Source: Cohnella thailandensis (GTDB lineage: Bacteria > Bacillota > Bacilli > Paenibacillales > Paenibacillaceae). From it: a stretch of 64,000 nt of DNA. A program made the translations under genes and the position numbers. Shown here piece by piece: positions 25,289-34,401 of this stretch (position 1 is the stretch's first letter; every line of letters starts with the position of its first letter). The stretch is from positions 406,747 to 470,746 of the forward strand of contig NZ_JACJVQ010000006.1 in assembly GCF_014212135.1 (NCBI RefSeq), in the 5' to 3' direction. The notes under the pieces are model-generated. The model did no database searches. It had not been told where the DNA came from and saw only the letters and a program-made list of their open reading frames with translations.

Positions 25289-26449
25289 ATGTTTCACACG
25301 ACGAGATTGATGCTTCTCGGTTCCGGGGAGCTTGGCAAGGAAGTTATCATCGAAGCGCAGCGGCTCGGCGTCGAGACGATTGCGGTCGACCGATATGAAG
25401 GAGCTCCGGCCATGCATGTCGCGGATCGGAGCTACGTGATCGATATGCTGGACAAGCAAGCTCTTAGGGAACTGGTGGAAAAGGAGAAGCCCGATCTCAT
25501 CGTTCCGGAGATCGAGGCGATCGCGACCGCGGAGCTGATTAAGCTCGAAGAGGAAGGCTACCGCGTCATTCCGACGGCAAGGGCGGCCCGGCTTACGATG
25601 GACCGCGAGGGAATTCGCCGCTTGGCCGCGGAGACGCTCGGCCTGCCTACGGCCAAGTACCGCTTCGCCGATACGTACGAAGAGTTCGAAGCGGCAACGC
25701 GGGAGATGGGCTTCCCGTGCGTGGTCAAGCCGCTCATGAGCTCCTCCGGCAAAGGCCAGAGCGTCTGCCGCTCCGAGGAGGAGATCGGCCGCAGCTGGCA
25801 GATCGCGATGGAAGGCGGACGCGTGCAGCAAGGACGAGTTATCGTAGAAGAGTTCATTCGCTTCGACTCGGAGATCACTCTCCTTACGGTAAGGTCGGTG
25901 AACGGGACGCAGTTCTGCGCCCCGATCGGGCATATTCAGAAGGACGGAGACTACATCGAGTCCTGGCAGCCTCATGAGATGACCGAGACCCAAATCGAGG
26001 AATCCAAGCGGATCGCCAAGATCATCACGGACGAGCTGGGAGGCGCGGGGATCTTCGGCGTGGAGCTGTTCCTCTCGGGCGACAAAGTCTACTTCAGCGA
26101 AGTGTCGCCGCGACCGCACGATACGGGACTGGTCACGCTGGTCAGCCAGAACCTGTCGGAGTTCGCTCTGCATGCGAGAGCCATTCTCGGCTTGCCGATT
26201 CCGGAGATCAAGCTGACGGCGCCGGGGGCGAGCCGCCCGCTGAAGGCGGATGCGGAATGGTCATCTTACCGCCTGCTCGGCGCGGAGGAAGCTCTGGCGC
26301 TGCCGGACACGCAGCTTCGCATCTTCGGCAAGCCGGTCACCAAGGCGGGCCGCCGGATGGCGGTCGCTCTCGTGACGGCGGAGACGGTGGAAGCGGCTCG
26401 GGAACGGGCGACGGAAGCTCTCGGGAAGCTTCGGCTGGAAGGGAAGTAA
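25289..26449 (+). CDS. purT: Formate-dependent phosphoribosylglycinamide formyltransferase
   Basis: A 386-residue ATP-grasp enzyme that makes formyl-GAR from GAR, formate and ATP in purine synthesis, the folate-independent alternative to PurN. The N-terminal domain has [10 protein letters not shown] and [14 protein letters not shown]; the ATP-grasp core has [15 protein letters not shown], and VIVEEFI; metal ligands are expected in FGVELFL and [10 protein letters not shown]. Length matches E. coli PurT. The ATG at 25289 ([14 protein letters not shown]) matches the family N-terminus and follows TTAAGG; an upstream in-frame TTG at 25265 is less likely. Not located in a pur operon. Confidence 0.93.
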   Translation: MFHTTRLMLLGSGELGKEVIIEAQRLGVETIAVDRYEGAPAMHVADRSYVIDMLDKQALRELVEKEKPDLIVPEIEAIATAELIKLEEEGYRVIPTARAARLTMDREGIRRLAAETLGLPTAKYRFADTYEEFEAATREMGFPCVVKPLMSSSGKGQSVCRSEEEIGRSWQIAMEGGRVQQGRVIVEEFIRFDSEITLLTVRSVNGTQFCAPIGHIQKDGDYIESWQPHEMTETQIEESKRIAKIITDELGGAGIFGVELFLSGDKVYFSEVSPRPHDTGLVTLVSQNLSEFALHARAILGLPIPEIKLTAPGASRPLKADAEWSSYRLLGAEEALALPDTQLRIFGKPVTKAGRRMAVALVTAETVEAARERATEALGKLRLEGK

Positions 26450-26510
26450 GAAGGGGATTCTCGGCCGGTTGCAGCCGCGGAGATGGCGCTCGAATCGGGG
26501 CTTCCTTCCA

Positions 26511-26539
26511 TTGACAGTTTGTTCGGCTGTAACTATACT
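26511..26539 (+). promoter_or_regulatory. Sigma-A promoter of the Rrf2 regulator
   Basis: TTGACA (26511-26516), 17 bases, TATACT (26534-26539). TGTAACTATACTGAGTACA across the -10 has TGTA/TACA ends and may be an autoregulatory site. Confidence 0.8.
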
Positions 26540-26572
26540 GAGTACACTTGAGGGAGAAGGAGGGAGCCTCCC

Positions 26573-26995
26573 ATGGCGATAAGCAGCCGATTCTCCGTAG
26601 CGGCGCACATTCTGACCCTGATTCATCAGAGCGAGGGCACTCGCATCACTTCGGAATATATCGCATCCAGCGTCAATACGAACCCCGTCGTCATTCGCCG
26701 GATTCTCGGCATGCTGAGCAAGGCGGGGCTCGTCCGGACGAGCGCCGGGGTCGCAGGGGCGACTCTCGCCCGCCCGCTCGGGGAGATCACGATGCTCGAC
26801 GTCTACCGCGCGGTTCAGCCCGAGCAGGAGGAGCTGTTCTCCATGCACGAGCATCCGAATCCGGCCTGTCCGGTCGGCCGTAACATCCAGGCGTCGCTGG
26901 ACGGCGTCTTCACGGGCGCCCAACGGGCCCTGGAAGCCGAACTCGCAAGCGTGACGATGGAGCAGGTCAGTCTGGACGTGGCTAGCAGGGCGTAG
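26573..26995 (+). CDS. Rrf2-family transcriptional regulator (YwnA-like)
   Basis: A 140-residue winged-helix protein. The Rrf2 pattern RFSVAAHILTLI, then NTNPVVIRRILGMLSKAGLVRTSAG and ARPLGEITMLDVYRAV, is clear. Iron-sulfur members carry three spaced cysteines; here only one Cys remains (NPACPVG), so it probably does not hold a cluster and is closer to YwnA-type members. The ATG follows AAGGAGGGAG. It probably represses its own promoter, which overlaps a TGTA/TACA inverted repeat. No divergent target gene is adjacent. Confidence 0.88.
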   Translation: MAISSRFSVAAHILTLIHQSEGTRITSEYIASSVNTNPVVIRRILGMLSKAGLVRTSAGVAGATLARPLGEITMLDVYRAVQPEQEELFSMHEHPNPACPVGRNIQASLDGVFTGAQRALEAELASVTMEQVSLDVASRA

Positions 26996-27013
26996 AATAA
27001 GATCGCATAGTAT

Positions 27014-27074
27014 AGCGTTTCGTCGCTTCATACAGGGGAGAATCTCTCCTTAGGAGCTGCGAGACGCTTTTTTT
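27014..27074 (+). terminator. Terminator after the Rrf2 gene
   Basis: AGCGTTTCGTCGC (27014-27026) pairs with GCTGCGAGACGCT (27056-27068) with an inner GGAGA/TCTCC stem, then seven T. Confidence 0.75.
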
Positions 27075-27107
27075 CGTGCTAGGAGATGATCAAGATTATC
27101 GCTGCCC

Positions 27108-27515
27108 GTACCATACATCAGCCGCCTGGAGCAGGATGCCGCGAAAGTATGGTACCCCGTACCACACATCGGCCAAATGGCGCAGGATGCCGCGAAAGAA
27201 TGGTACCCCGTACCACACATCGGCCAAATGGCGCAGGATGCCGCGAAAGAATGGTACCCCGTACCACACATCGGCCGAATGGCGCAGGATGCCGCGAAAG
27301 TATGGTACCCCGTACCACACATCAGCCGCATGGAGCGGGATATCAATGGGAACCCTGTCCGGCGCCCGTTCAGTGAACAAACTGGATACTCTTTTGAGGC
27401 ACATTCGGTGGATGTGCGCGCGGGAGGGTAGTCTGGTTGCTCTCTTAAGCTACTTTCGGAGGAATCCTGCTCATGAGCGTAGTCTAGTTACTCTCCGTAC
27501 TAACCTGAGCGGGAC
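27108..27515. repeat. 51-bp tandem repeat array, about eight units in two sub-families
   Basis: GTACCAYACATC recurs at exactly 27108, 27159, 27210, 27261 and 27312. The middle units are nearly identical and carry GGTACCCCGTACC, a short hairpin (GGTAC/GTACC). The 51-base period continues in a diverged form with CTGGNTNCTCT at 27382 and 27433 and CTAGTTACTCT at 27484, ending in the 3' end of the VanZ gene. Because 51 is a multiple of three and units lack stops, several frames on both strands stay open through the array; I do not call any of them genes. The array fills the whole gap 27075-27499. Confidence 0.85.
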
Positions 27516-28060
27516 TTCGATACTGCGAGGTGGATCGGAATTCGAGCGATAGAGTAGAAGACAAGCCCGATCAGGCTGCCGGCCATGTTCAAGATAACGT
27601 CGTCGATGTCGGCCATGCCGAGGCCAGTGAACTGTTGGATGATTTCGACGGCGAGGATAATAAACAGAGCCATCGACATCGCCTTCCAAGCGGAGGGCTT
27701 CTTCATGATCAACGGGAGCAACAGGCCGAGCGGCGCAAAGAAGAAAACATTATAGGTAGCCGTTCGAAAAGCCCGACTGTCCCAGCCGTAGCGCTGATAG
27801 GAGTCGAGCGCGTCTTTTATCGTCAGGAAGGGGCGAAAGCTCAGGTCCCAGTAGCCGTATTCCCGCCTTGCCTCCCAGGCGGAATGAATTCGATACCACA
27901 CGTCCTGAAAGCTCATGTCGTTGCGTTTCATGATAACCAGATCGACGACCAACCAAAGATAGATGATAAAGGCTACCCAAGAGATTTTTCGTAGCAACTT
28001 GTTCTCCCTCTCTTCTATCTCTCTATTCTTTCCGTACTCTCTCCTGGCGAGGAAACCCAC
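27500..28060 (-). CDS. VanZ family membrane protein
   Basis: A 186-residue protein with four or five membrane segments and VanZ-like motifs: NVFFFAPLGLLLPL, the acidic region VEIIQQFTGLGMADIDDVILNMAG. VanZ was first seen in glycopeptide-resistance clusters, where it lowers teicoplanin sensitivity; most chromosomal copies have unknown roles. The start is uncertain. GTG at 28060 has AGGAGG only 2 bases ahead; a TTG at 27997 has GAGAGGGAG at a better distance and would begin just before the first membrane segment. The 3' end lies within the 51-bp repeat array. Confidence 0.82.
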   Translation of the reverse strand: MGFLARREYGKNREIEERENKLLRKISWVAFIIYLWLVVDLVIMKRNDMSFQDVWYRIHSAWEARREYGYWDLSFRPFLTIKDALDSYQRYGWDSRAFRTATYNVFFFAPLGLLLPLIMKKPSAWKAMSMALFIILAVEIIQQFTGLGMADIDDVILNMAGSLIGLVFYSIARIPIHLAVSKSRSG

Positions 28061-28119
28061 AACCTCCTAATAATACCATTTTCGCCCACTTGTTTAAAAG
28101 CAGCCTACAGGGCCGTCAT

Positions 28120-28183
28120 GTCACAATCGTGTTCTTACGAGTCATAAGAGTGGTAGTGAGCCCCTCCCCGGATTTCCTATGAT
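28120..28183 (+). promoter_or_regulatory. Activator-type promoter of the maltodextrin transporter operon
   Basis: GTCACAATCGT begins at 28120, a second GTCA half-site follows 21 bases later (28141), and TATGAT (28178-28183) is the probable -10. No good -35 exists. The same elements with identical spacing precede the binding-protein gene at 44701: 35 of the first 50 bases match without gaps and the -10 is at the same offset of 58. Confidence 0.6.
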
Positions 28184-28232
28184 GAGATCAAGAAATCATT
28201 CATTCGATCCATCACTAGAGAGGGGTTTTACG

Positions 28233-29609
28233 ATGTCTACCGAGATCAAATCCATGAGCAAAAAAATCGCCCTGCCGCTCGGAGTCGTGCTCGCCGGCTC
28301 GCTGGTCCTGTCGGCTTGCGGAAGCAACGGCAACAGTAACAACGGCAACGAAGGGGCGGCGCCGTCCTCTAGCGCTCCGGCCAGCGAATCCGCCTCGGCC
28401 AGCCCAAGCGCCAGTGCGAGCGCGAGCGAGAGCGCAAGCCCGTCGGCGGAGGCTAACATGCCGGAGAAGCCGGCCGAGCTGACGATCTGGCCGGACGACA
28501 ACGCGGATAAGCTCGACGTCATCAAGGGCTTCGCGGACAAGTACACGGAGAAGACGGGCATCAAGATCAACATCCGGCCGGTGCCGATGAACGACCAGCC
28601 GGACACGCTGTCTCTCGACGGCCCGGCGGGCAAGGGGCCGGACCTGTTCTACCAGCCGGGCATCGGAGCCCTCGTCGTGAAGGGCCTCGTTCAACCGCTG
28701 AAGACGACCGAGGACGTACTCTCCACTTACACGCCGGAAGCGCTCGCCGCGCTGAGCCAGGACGGCACGCTGTACGGCCTGCCGCTCGTTACCGAGACGT
28801 ACGCGCTCTTCTATAACAAGAAGCTCGTTCCTCAAGCGCCAGCCACTATCGCCGACCTCGAGAAAATCATGCAGGAGCAGACGGACGCGAAGAAGCAGAA
28901 GTACGGCTTCCTGTTCGAAGCGACGAACTTCTACTACGCCTGGTCACTCATGGGCGGCAACGGCGGCTACATCTTCAAGGACAACGGCGGCAAGTTCGAC
29001 GTGAACGACATCGGCCTCAACAAGGAAGGCGCGGTCGCGGGCGGCAAGCTGATCCAGGATTGGGTCGACAAGGGCTACATTCCGAAGGACGTGAACGGCG
29101 ACATCGTGGGCGGCCTGTTCACGGCGGGCCAAGTCGGCGCCGTCATCAACGGTCCGTGGGCCGTGCAGGATTACAAGAAGCAGCTCGGCGACGACGTCGC
29201 GGTCGCTCCGCTGCCGACGCTGGCGAACGGCAACCGCCCGACCTCCTTCATCGGGGTCAAGGGCTGGATGCTCTCCAAGTTCTCGAAGAGCCCCGAGTGG
29301 GCAGCCGACTTCGCGGCGTTCCTCACGAACGAAGAGAACGCGCTCGAGTACTTCAAGCAGACGGGCGAGACGCCTCCGGTCAAGAACGTGCTTAACAACC
29401 CGGCGCTGACCGACGACCCGATGGTAGCCGGCTTCTCGCAGCAGATCCAATACGGCATTCCGTTCCCGACCGTGCCGGAGCTCGACCACGTGTGGGATCC
29501 GATGGCGAACGCGCTCAAGTTCATCGTCGACAAGAAGGACGTGCAGACGTCCCTCGACGACGCCGTGAAGCAGGTCCAAGACAAGATGAAGATGGCGGGA
29601 GCGAAGTAA
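28233..29609 (+). CDS. Maltodextrin-type solute-binding lipoprotein (MdxE/MalE-like)
   Basis: A 458-residue ABC substrate-binding lipoprotein, expected to capture maltose or maltodextrins outside the membrane. The signal peptide ends at the lipobox LVLSAC (Cys about residue 29). A Ser/Ala-rich linker with repeated SASAS (about 45-75) lifts the domain from the membrane. The binding domain shows LTIWPDDNADKLDVI, GPDLFYQPG, YGLPLVTETYALFYNKKLV, GAVINGPWAV and the TGETPPVKNVL region of the MalE family. ATG 28233 follows GAGAGGGG; an ATG at 28179 lies in the -10 region and is excluded. First gene of the transporter operon. Confidence 0.9.
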   Translation: MSTEIKSMSKKIALPLGVVLAGSLVLSACGSNGNSNNGNEGAAPSSSAPASESASASPSASASASESASPSAEANMPEKPAELTIWPDDNADKLDVIKGFADKYTEKTGIKINIRPVPMNDQPDTLSLDGPAGKGPDLFYQPGIGALVVKGLVQPLKTTEDVLSTYTPEALAALSQDGTLYGLPLVTETYALFYNKKLVPQAPATIADLEKIMQEQTDAKKQKYGFLFEATNFYYAWSLMGGNGGYIFKDNGGKFDVNDIGLNKEGAVAGGKLIQDWVDKGYIPKDVNGDIVGGLFTAGQVGAVINGPWAVQDYKKQLGDDVAVAPLPTLANGNRPTSFIGVKGWMLSKFSKSPEWAADFAAFLTNEENALEYFKQTGETPPVKNVLNNPALTDDPMVAGFSQQIQYGIPFPTVPELDHVWDPMANALKFIVDKKDVQTSLDDAVKQVQDKMKMAGAK

Positions 29610-29653
29610 TCCGCAAGCTTCGCCGCTAGCCGCTAGACACAAGCTGGGAGGAG

Positions 29654-29678
29654 AAGGGGCTGTCCGCAGTCCCTTTTT
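29654..29678 (+). terminator. Intercistronic hairpin after the binding protein
   Basis: AAGGGGCTG (29654-29662) pairs with CAGTCCCTT (29667-29675), followed by TTTTT. Such partial terminators usually keep binding-protein mRNA in excess over permease mRNA. Confidence 0.65.
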
Positions 29679-29705
29679 CCTCTGCCTAAGGAAGGTGGAA
29701 CACGC

Positions 29706-31097
29706 ATGACTACCGAACATACCCCGACCCCGGCCGCGAGCCGCGTCACTCCAAGCGGCGGAACCGGCAGCGGCCTCGGCGCGAACCCGGGGACCAACCG
29801 CGGCCCCGACCCGGGCACGCCTCCGGGCGCTAACGCCGGCGCGAGCCCGGCGACCGCCGCCTGGCTGTCCGTCGTCCCCGGGCTCGGCCAATATTACAAC
29901 CGCCGCTGGATCAAGGGGACGATTTTCCTCGCGCTTGCGGTCCTCTTCGCCATCGCGATGACGGCCCCCCTAATCAACGGAATCTGGGGCCTGATCACCC
30001 TGGGAGACGACCCGGCCGCCGACGACTCGCGCACGCTGCTCGTCCAAGGCATCCTGTCCGCCATCGTCGTCGTCATCCTGGCGATCGCCTATGTCCTGAA
30101 CATCAAGGACGCCCATAGGGACGCGGTTCGGCGCCGCGAAGGCTTCGCGATTCCGTCCGTCCGCAAGGCGTTCCACGACAGCTGGGAGCACGGCTTCCCG
30201 TACTTCATCGTCGTGCCGACGTTCATCCTGTTGACGATGATCGTCATTTTCCCGCTGCTGTTCATGGTGCTCCTCGCGTTCACCAATTACAACCTGTACA
30301 ACTCGCCGCCCGCTCACCTGCTCGATTGGGTCGGCTTCGAGAACTTCGTCCAACTGTTCACCGAATCGATCTGGTCGCGCAGCCTGCTGGCCGTCATGGC
30401 CTGGACCGTCGTCTGGACGCTCGTCGCCACTTCGCTTCAGATCGCCCTGGCCTTCTTCCTCGCGATGATCGTGAACGACCCCCGGGTCCGCTTCAAGAAG
30501 CTCATAAGAACCGTCTTCATCCTCCCGTGGGCCGTGCCCTCGTTCATGACGGTGCTCGTCTTCGCGGCCATGTTCAACGACACGTTCGGCACGATCAACC
30601 GCGACATTCTCTCGATTTTCAACGTTTCGATTCCGTGGCTGACCGACCCGACTTGGGCTCGCATCGCCATTATTTTCGTCCAGGTGTGGCTCGGCTTCCC
30701 GTATGTGTTCACGCTCGTGACGGGCGTCCTGCAGAGCATCTCCAAGGACTGGTACGAGGCGGCGGACGTCGACGGCGGCACCCGCTTCGCCAAATTCCGC
30801 TACATCACGATGCCGCACGTCCTGTACGCCACCGCGCCGCTGCTCATCATGCAGTATGCTTACAATTTCAACAATTTCAACATCATCTATCTTTTCAACA
30901 AGGGCGGACCTCCCGTTCCGGGGCAGAGCTCGGGCGCGACCGACATCCTCATCTCGTGGGTTTACGGCCTGACGTTCGACCAGAACAATTACAAAATGGC
31001 CGCCGCGATCTCGATCATCATGGGCCTTGTCGTCGCCTTCTTCGCTTTCTATCAGTTCCGCAGATCCCGCTCATTCCGAGAGGAGGGCATGTACTAG
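29706..31097 (+). CDS. Maltodextrin ABC permease (MdxF/MalF-like)
   Basis: A 463-residue inner-membrane permease subunit. Residues 1-50 are a Gly/Pro/Thr-rich low-complexity tail, unusual for this family. Then comes a two-helix segment starting WLSVVPGLGQYYNRRWIKG, seen in some Firmicute MalF proteins, and the core six-helix MalF domain (about 165-455). The EAA loop EAADVDGGTRFAKFRYITMPH contacts the ATPase subunit. The ATG follows AAGGAAGG. It works with the next gene and the binding protein; the ATPase subunit is not in the window, so a shared MsmX-type ATPase encoded elsewhere is likely. Confidence 0.9.
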   Translation: MTTEHTPTPAASRVTPSGGTGSGLGANPGTNRGPDPGTPPGANAGASPATAAWLSVVPGLGQYYNRRWIKGTIFLALAVLFAIAMTAPLINGIWGLITLGDDPAADDSRTLLVQGILSAIVVVILAIAYVLNIKDAHRDAVRRREGFAIPSVRKAFHDSWEHGFPYFIVVPTFILLTMIVIFPLLFMVLLAFTNYNLYNSPPAHLLDWVGFENFVQLFTESIWSRSLLAVMAWTVVWTLVATSLQIALAFFLAMIVNDPRVRFKKLIRTVFILPWAVPSFMTVLVFAAMFNDTFGTINRDILSIFNVSIPWLTDPTWARIAIIFVQVWLGFPYVFTLVTGVLQSISKDWYEAADVDGGTRFAKFRYITMPHVLYATAPLLIMQYAYNFNNFNIIYLFNKGGPPVPGQSSGATDILISWVYGLTFDQNNYKMAAAISIIMGLVVAFFAFYQFRRSRSFREEGMY

Positions 31098-31098
31098 A

Positions 31099-31941
31099 AT
31101 GAAACGCACGATGAAATCGAATCTGGAAGTGTCGGGAATCTACCTGATCATCCTGGTCATGTTCGCGGTCATCCTGTATCCGCTCCTGTGGGCGGTCGGG
31201 ATCTCTCTCAACCCGGGAACGAGCATGTTCAGCGCCAAGCTCATCCCGGATAATTGGTCGTTCGACAACTACAACTGGCTGTTCAACGATCCGCGAAGCG
31301 ATTATACGCTCTGGTACAAGAACACGCTGATCGTCGCTTCCTTCAACGCGCTGGCTTCGGTCGTCATGGTCGGGCTCACGGCATTCGTGTTCTCCCGTTA
31401 CCACTTCGTCGGCCGCAAAAACACCATCTACGCGACGCTCCTCATGCAAGTATTCCCCGTGCTCATGGGCATGGTGGCGATCTATCTGCTGCTGAACCTG
31501 GTCGGCTTGCTCGACACGTTTACGGGGCTCGTTATTTTCTACACGGTGGGCGGACTGCCGATGAACATCTTCCTGGTCAAGGGGTACATGGACACGATTC
31601 CGCGAGACCTCGACGAATCCGCCAAAATGGACGGAGCCGGGCACATCCGAATCCTGACCCGAATTCTGCTCCCTCTGATCGCTCCGATCCTGGCGGTCGT
31701 GGCTCTGTTCACCTTCATGGCGCCGTTCATGGACTTCCTGACCCCGCGCATCATTCTTCGGTCCCCGGAGAAGTACACGGTGGCGCTCGGCTTGTTCAGC
31801 TTCATTAACGATAAGATGGGCAACAACTTCACGAGATTCGCGGCGGGCACGATCCTGATCGCTCTCCCGATCTCGACCGTATTCCTGTTCTTGCAGCGCT
31901 ACCTGATCTCCGGATTGGCGGAAGGCGGCACCAAGGGATAA
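31099..31941 (+). CDS. Maltodextrin ABC permease (MdxG/MalG-like)
   Basis: A 280-residue permease with six membrane segments. The EAA loop reads DESAKMDGAGHIRILTRILLPL, and MDFLTPRIILRSPEKYTVALGLFSF is typical of MalG. It starts one base after the previous stop, with AGGAGGG 11 bases ahead; an ATG at 31111 is also possible. It forms the translocation pore with the MalF-like subunit and is followed after 27 bases by the GH31 glucosidase, so sugar uptake and hydrolysis are encoded together. Confidence 0.92.
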   Translation: MKRTMKSNLEVSGIYLIILVMFAVILYPLLWAVGISLNPGTSMFSAKLIPDNWSFDNYNWLFNDPRSDYTLWYKNTLIVASFNALASVVMVGLTAFVFSRYHFVGRKNTIYATLLMQVFPVLMGMVAIYLLLNLVGLLDTFTGLVIFYTVGGLPMNIFLVKGYMDTIPRDLDESAKMDGAGHIRILTRILLPLIAPILAVVALFTFMAPFMDFLTPRIILRSPEKYTVALGLFSFINDKMGNNFTRFAAGTILIALPISTVFLFLQRYLISGLAEGGTKG

Positions 31942-31968
31942 ACGGACATCAGGCAGGAGGTAGTTAAC

Positions 31969-34359
31969 GTGGAAAATAGTTCGGCAATTCACCCGGATCA
32001 ATACGCTGGTGGAGGGCTGGCGGGTGCGAGGTGGCGCGACATCGGCAATTTGGTCCGATTCTCCGAGGAGTCCTCGTTTTATCGGTTGGAATGCGAGGGG
32101 GGCGTCGTCGCGATCGCGTTCCGCACGGACCGCATCGTGCGCGTTACGATGAATCCGGCCGGGGAGCCGGATCTCACGCGCAACGCGGGCCTGCTGGAGT
32201 CGGCGGAGGCCGGCCCGGGGCGCATTCTCGTGGAGGAGAAGGAGCGGGAGATCTGGCTAAGCTCCTCGCAGCTCAAGGTCGTGATCCGCAAGGAGCCGCT
32301 GCGCCTTTCCTTCTTCGACCCTTCCGGCAGGGAGCTCGTCTCCGAAGGGGAGCGGGGCATGATGATGAATTCGAAGGGCGAGGTGCTCTGCGTCAAGAAG
32401 ACCGGGGAGGACGATCGCTTCTACGGCTTCGGAGAGAAGTCGGGCTTCCTGGACAAGCGGGGCGAGAGGTTCGGCATGTGGAACACGGACGTCTACGCTC
32501 CCCACAATCCGGACACCGACGAGCTGTACGTGTCGATCCCTTTCTATCTGACGCTTCGCGGCGGCGCGGCCCACGGGTTGTTCTTCTTCAACACGTTCCG
32601 GTCTGCGTTCGATCTTCGAGGGGAGAGGGAGCATTCGTTCCAAGCGGAAGGCGGCCAACTCGATTACTTCGTGATGGCGGGTCCGACGCCGAAGGACGTT
32701 CTTGCGCAGTACGCGTCGCTGACGGGACGCGCCCCGATTCCTCCGCGCTGGGCGCTCGGCTACCACCAGTCCCGGTACTCGTACGAGACGGAGACGGAGG
32801 TTCGCGAGCTGGCGGCGAGGTTCAAGGAGAAGGGCATCCCGCTGGACGTCGTTCACCTCGATATCCACTACATGTACGGATACCGGGTGTTCACTTTCGA
32901 TAAGGATCGCTTCCCGGATCCTCGAGGGCTGGTGGAAGAGCTGCGTTCTCAAGGGATTCGCGTCGTGCCGATCGTCGATCCGGGCGTCAAGGCGGACCCG
33001 GAATATAGGGTGTTCCAGGAGGGCGTCCGCGAGGGCATGTTCTGCGGGTACTTGGACGGGCAGCTTTTCTACGGGCAGGTTTGGCCGGAGAAGAGCGTTT
33101 TCCCGGACTTTACGGACGGGAAGGTTCGCGAGTGGTGGGGAGACCTGCATTCGTTCTACTCGGAGCTCGGCATCGAGGGCATCTGGAACGATATGAACGA
33201 GCCGTCGGTGTTTAACGAATCGAAAACGATGGACCTGGACGTCGTGCACGCGAACGACGGACGTCCGGCATCTCACCGCGAGCTGCACAACGTGTACGGC
33301 TATCACATGTCGGCGGCGACGTACGGCGGCATGCGCCGGCAATTGGAAGGGCGCCGGCCGTTCGTGCTCACGCGAGCCGGTTACGCGGGCATCCAGAAAC
33401 ACGCCGCCGTCTGGACGGGCGACAACCGCAGCTTCTGGGAGCACCTCGAGATGAGCGTGCCGATGTGCCTCAACCTGGGGCTGTCGGGCGTGCCCTTCTG
33501 CGGGGCGGACGTCGGCGGGTTCTCGAACGACTCGAACCCGGAGCTGCTGGCGAGGTGGACGCAGCTCGGCGCGTTCCTGCCGTTCTTCCGCAACCACAGC
33601 GAGATGAAGTCCATCCGGCAGGAGCCGTGGGTTTTCGGAGAGCGGACGGAGGCTGTGGCGAGGAAGTACATTAAACTGCGCTACCGCTGGCTGCCTTACC
33701 TGTACTCGTTATTTAAGGAGGCTAACGATAGCGGCGTTCCGGTCGTGAGGCCGCTGTTCCTCGAGTTTCCGAAGGACGCCGAGACGTACGCGATCTCGGA
33801 TCAGTTCTTGCTCGGCCCGTCGGTGCTGGTCGCGCCTATCGTAAGGCCGCACGCCAGGAAGCGGATGGTTTATCTGCCCGCGGGCGGCTGGGCGAATTAC
33901 TGGACGGAGGAGAGAGTCGAAGGGGGACGGTACGTTCTGGTCGACGCTCCTCTGGACACGATTCCGCTGTTCATTCGCGAAGGAGCGGTGATTCCGCTGG
34001 CTTCGGAGCGGATGAACACTTCCGAGAGAGTGGAAGAGCTGGCGCTGCACGTGTATCCGCCCGCGGCCGGAGAGAGCGTGGAGTTCGTCCTGTACGAGGA
34101 CGACGGCGCGACCTTCGGGTATGCGGCGGGGGCTTGCTACTCGGAGAGGGTGAACGTGCGGCGGAGCGGCGAGAGCCGATTGGAAATCGTCAGCCGCGTC
34201 GAGAAGGAAGGCTATTCGCCCGACTGGGGCGGCCGCAGGCTGGTCGTTCACGCGGGAGCCGCCGGGGCCGAGAGGCTCGAAGTGACGATTAACGGCGTTA
34301 AGGCGGAGCTTCTGGAGGCGCGTTCGGGATCGGGCGATGTCCAGGTTTATTCCTTTTAA
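31969..34359 (+). CDS. GH31 alpha-glucosidase
   Basis: A 796-residue glycoside hydrolase family 31 enzyme that removes alpha-linked glucose (or xylose) from chain ends. The nucleophile signature GIWNDMNEPSVF is complete, and TRAGYAGIQKHAAVWTGDN holds the acid/base aspartate. N-terminal beta-sandwich (about 1-240), barrel with inserted subdomain (about 255-600), C-terminal beta domains. No signal peptide, so it is cytoplasmic. The GTG start follows AGGAGG by 8 bases. Position behind the MdxEFG-like transporter indicates that imported malto- or isomalto-oligosaccharides are its substrates. The nearby GH87-like enzyme makes alpha-1,3-linked products, also possible substrates. Confidence 0.93.
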   Translation: MENSSAIHPDQYAGGGLAGARWRDIGNLVRFSEESSFYRLECEGGVVAIAFRTDRIVRVTMNPAGEPDLTRNAGLLESAEAGPGRILVEEKEREIWLSSSQLKVVIRKEPLRLSFFDPSGRELVSEGERGMMMNSKGEVLCVKKTGEDDRFYGFGEKSGFLDKRGERFGMWNTDVYAPHNPDTDELYVSIPFYLTLRGGAAHGLFFFNTFRSAFDLRGEREHSFQAEGGQLDYFVMAGPTPKDVLAQYASLTGRAPIPPRWALGYHQSRYSYETETEVRELAARFKEKGIPLDVVHLDIHYMYGYRVFTFDKDRFPDPRGLVEELRSQGIRVVPIVDPGVKADPEYRVFQEGVREGMFCGYLDGQLFYGQVWPEKSVFPDFTDGKVREWWGDLHSFYSELGIEGIWNDMNEPSVFNESKTMDLDVVHANDGRPASHRELHNVYGYHMSAATYGGMRRQLEGRRPFVLTRAGYAGIQKHAAVWTGDNRSFWEHLEMSVPMCLNLGLSGVPFCGADVGGFSNDSNPELLARWTQLGAFLPFFRNHSEMKSIRQEPWVFGERTEAVARKYIKLRYRWLPYLYSLFKEANDSGVPVVRPLFLEFPKDAETYAISDQFLLGPSVLVAPIVRPHARKRMVYLPAGGWANYWTEERVEGGRYVLVDAPLDTIPLFIREGAVIPLASERMNTSERVEELALHVYPPAAGESVEFVLYEDDGATFGYAAGACYSERVNVRRSGESRLEIVSRVEKEGYSPDWGGRRLVVHAGAAGAERLEVTINGVKAELLEARSGSGDVQVYSF

Positions 34360-34401
34360 GCGGCGGGCTGCTGCAGCCCTATAGAACCTAAGCGATGCCG
34401 A

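Noticed and set aside
27108..27345. CRISPR-like array
   Set aside because: The units are true tandem repeats with no unique spacers and no cas genes are present. The same applies to 63848-64000.
27076..27552. Repeat-containing frames of 60-158 codons on both strands, one with 17-residue repeats
   Set aside because: All come from the 51-bp array, which leaves several frames open at once; there is no ribosome site or conserved start.
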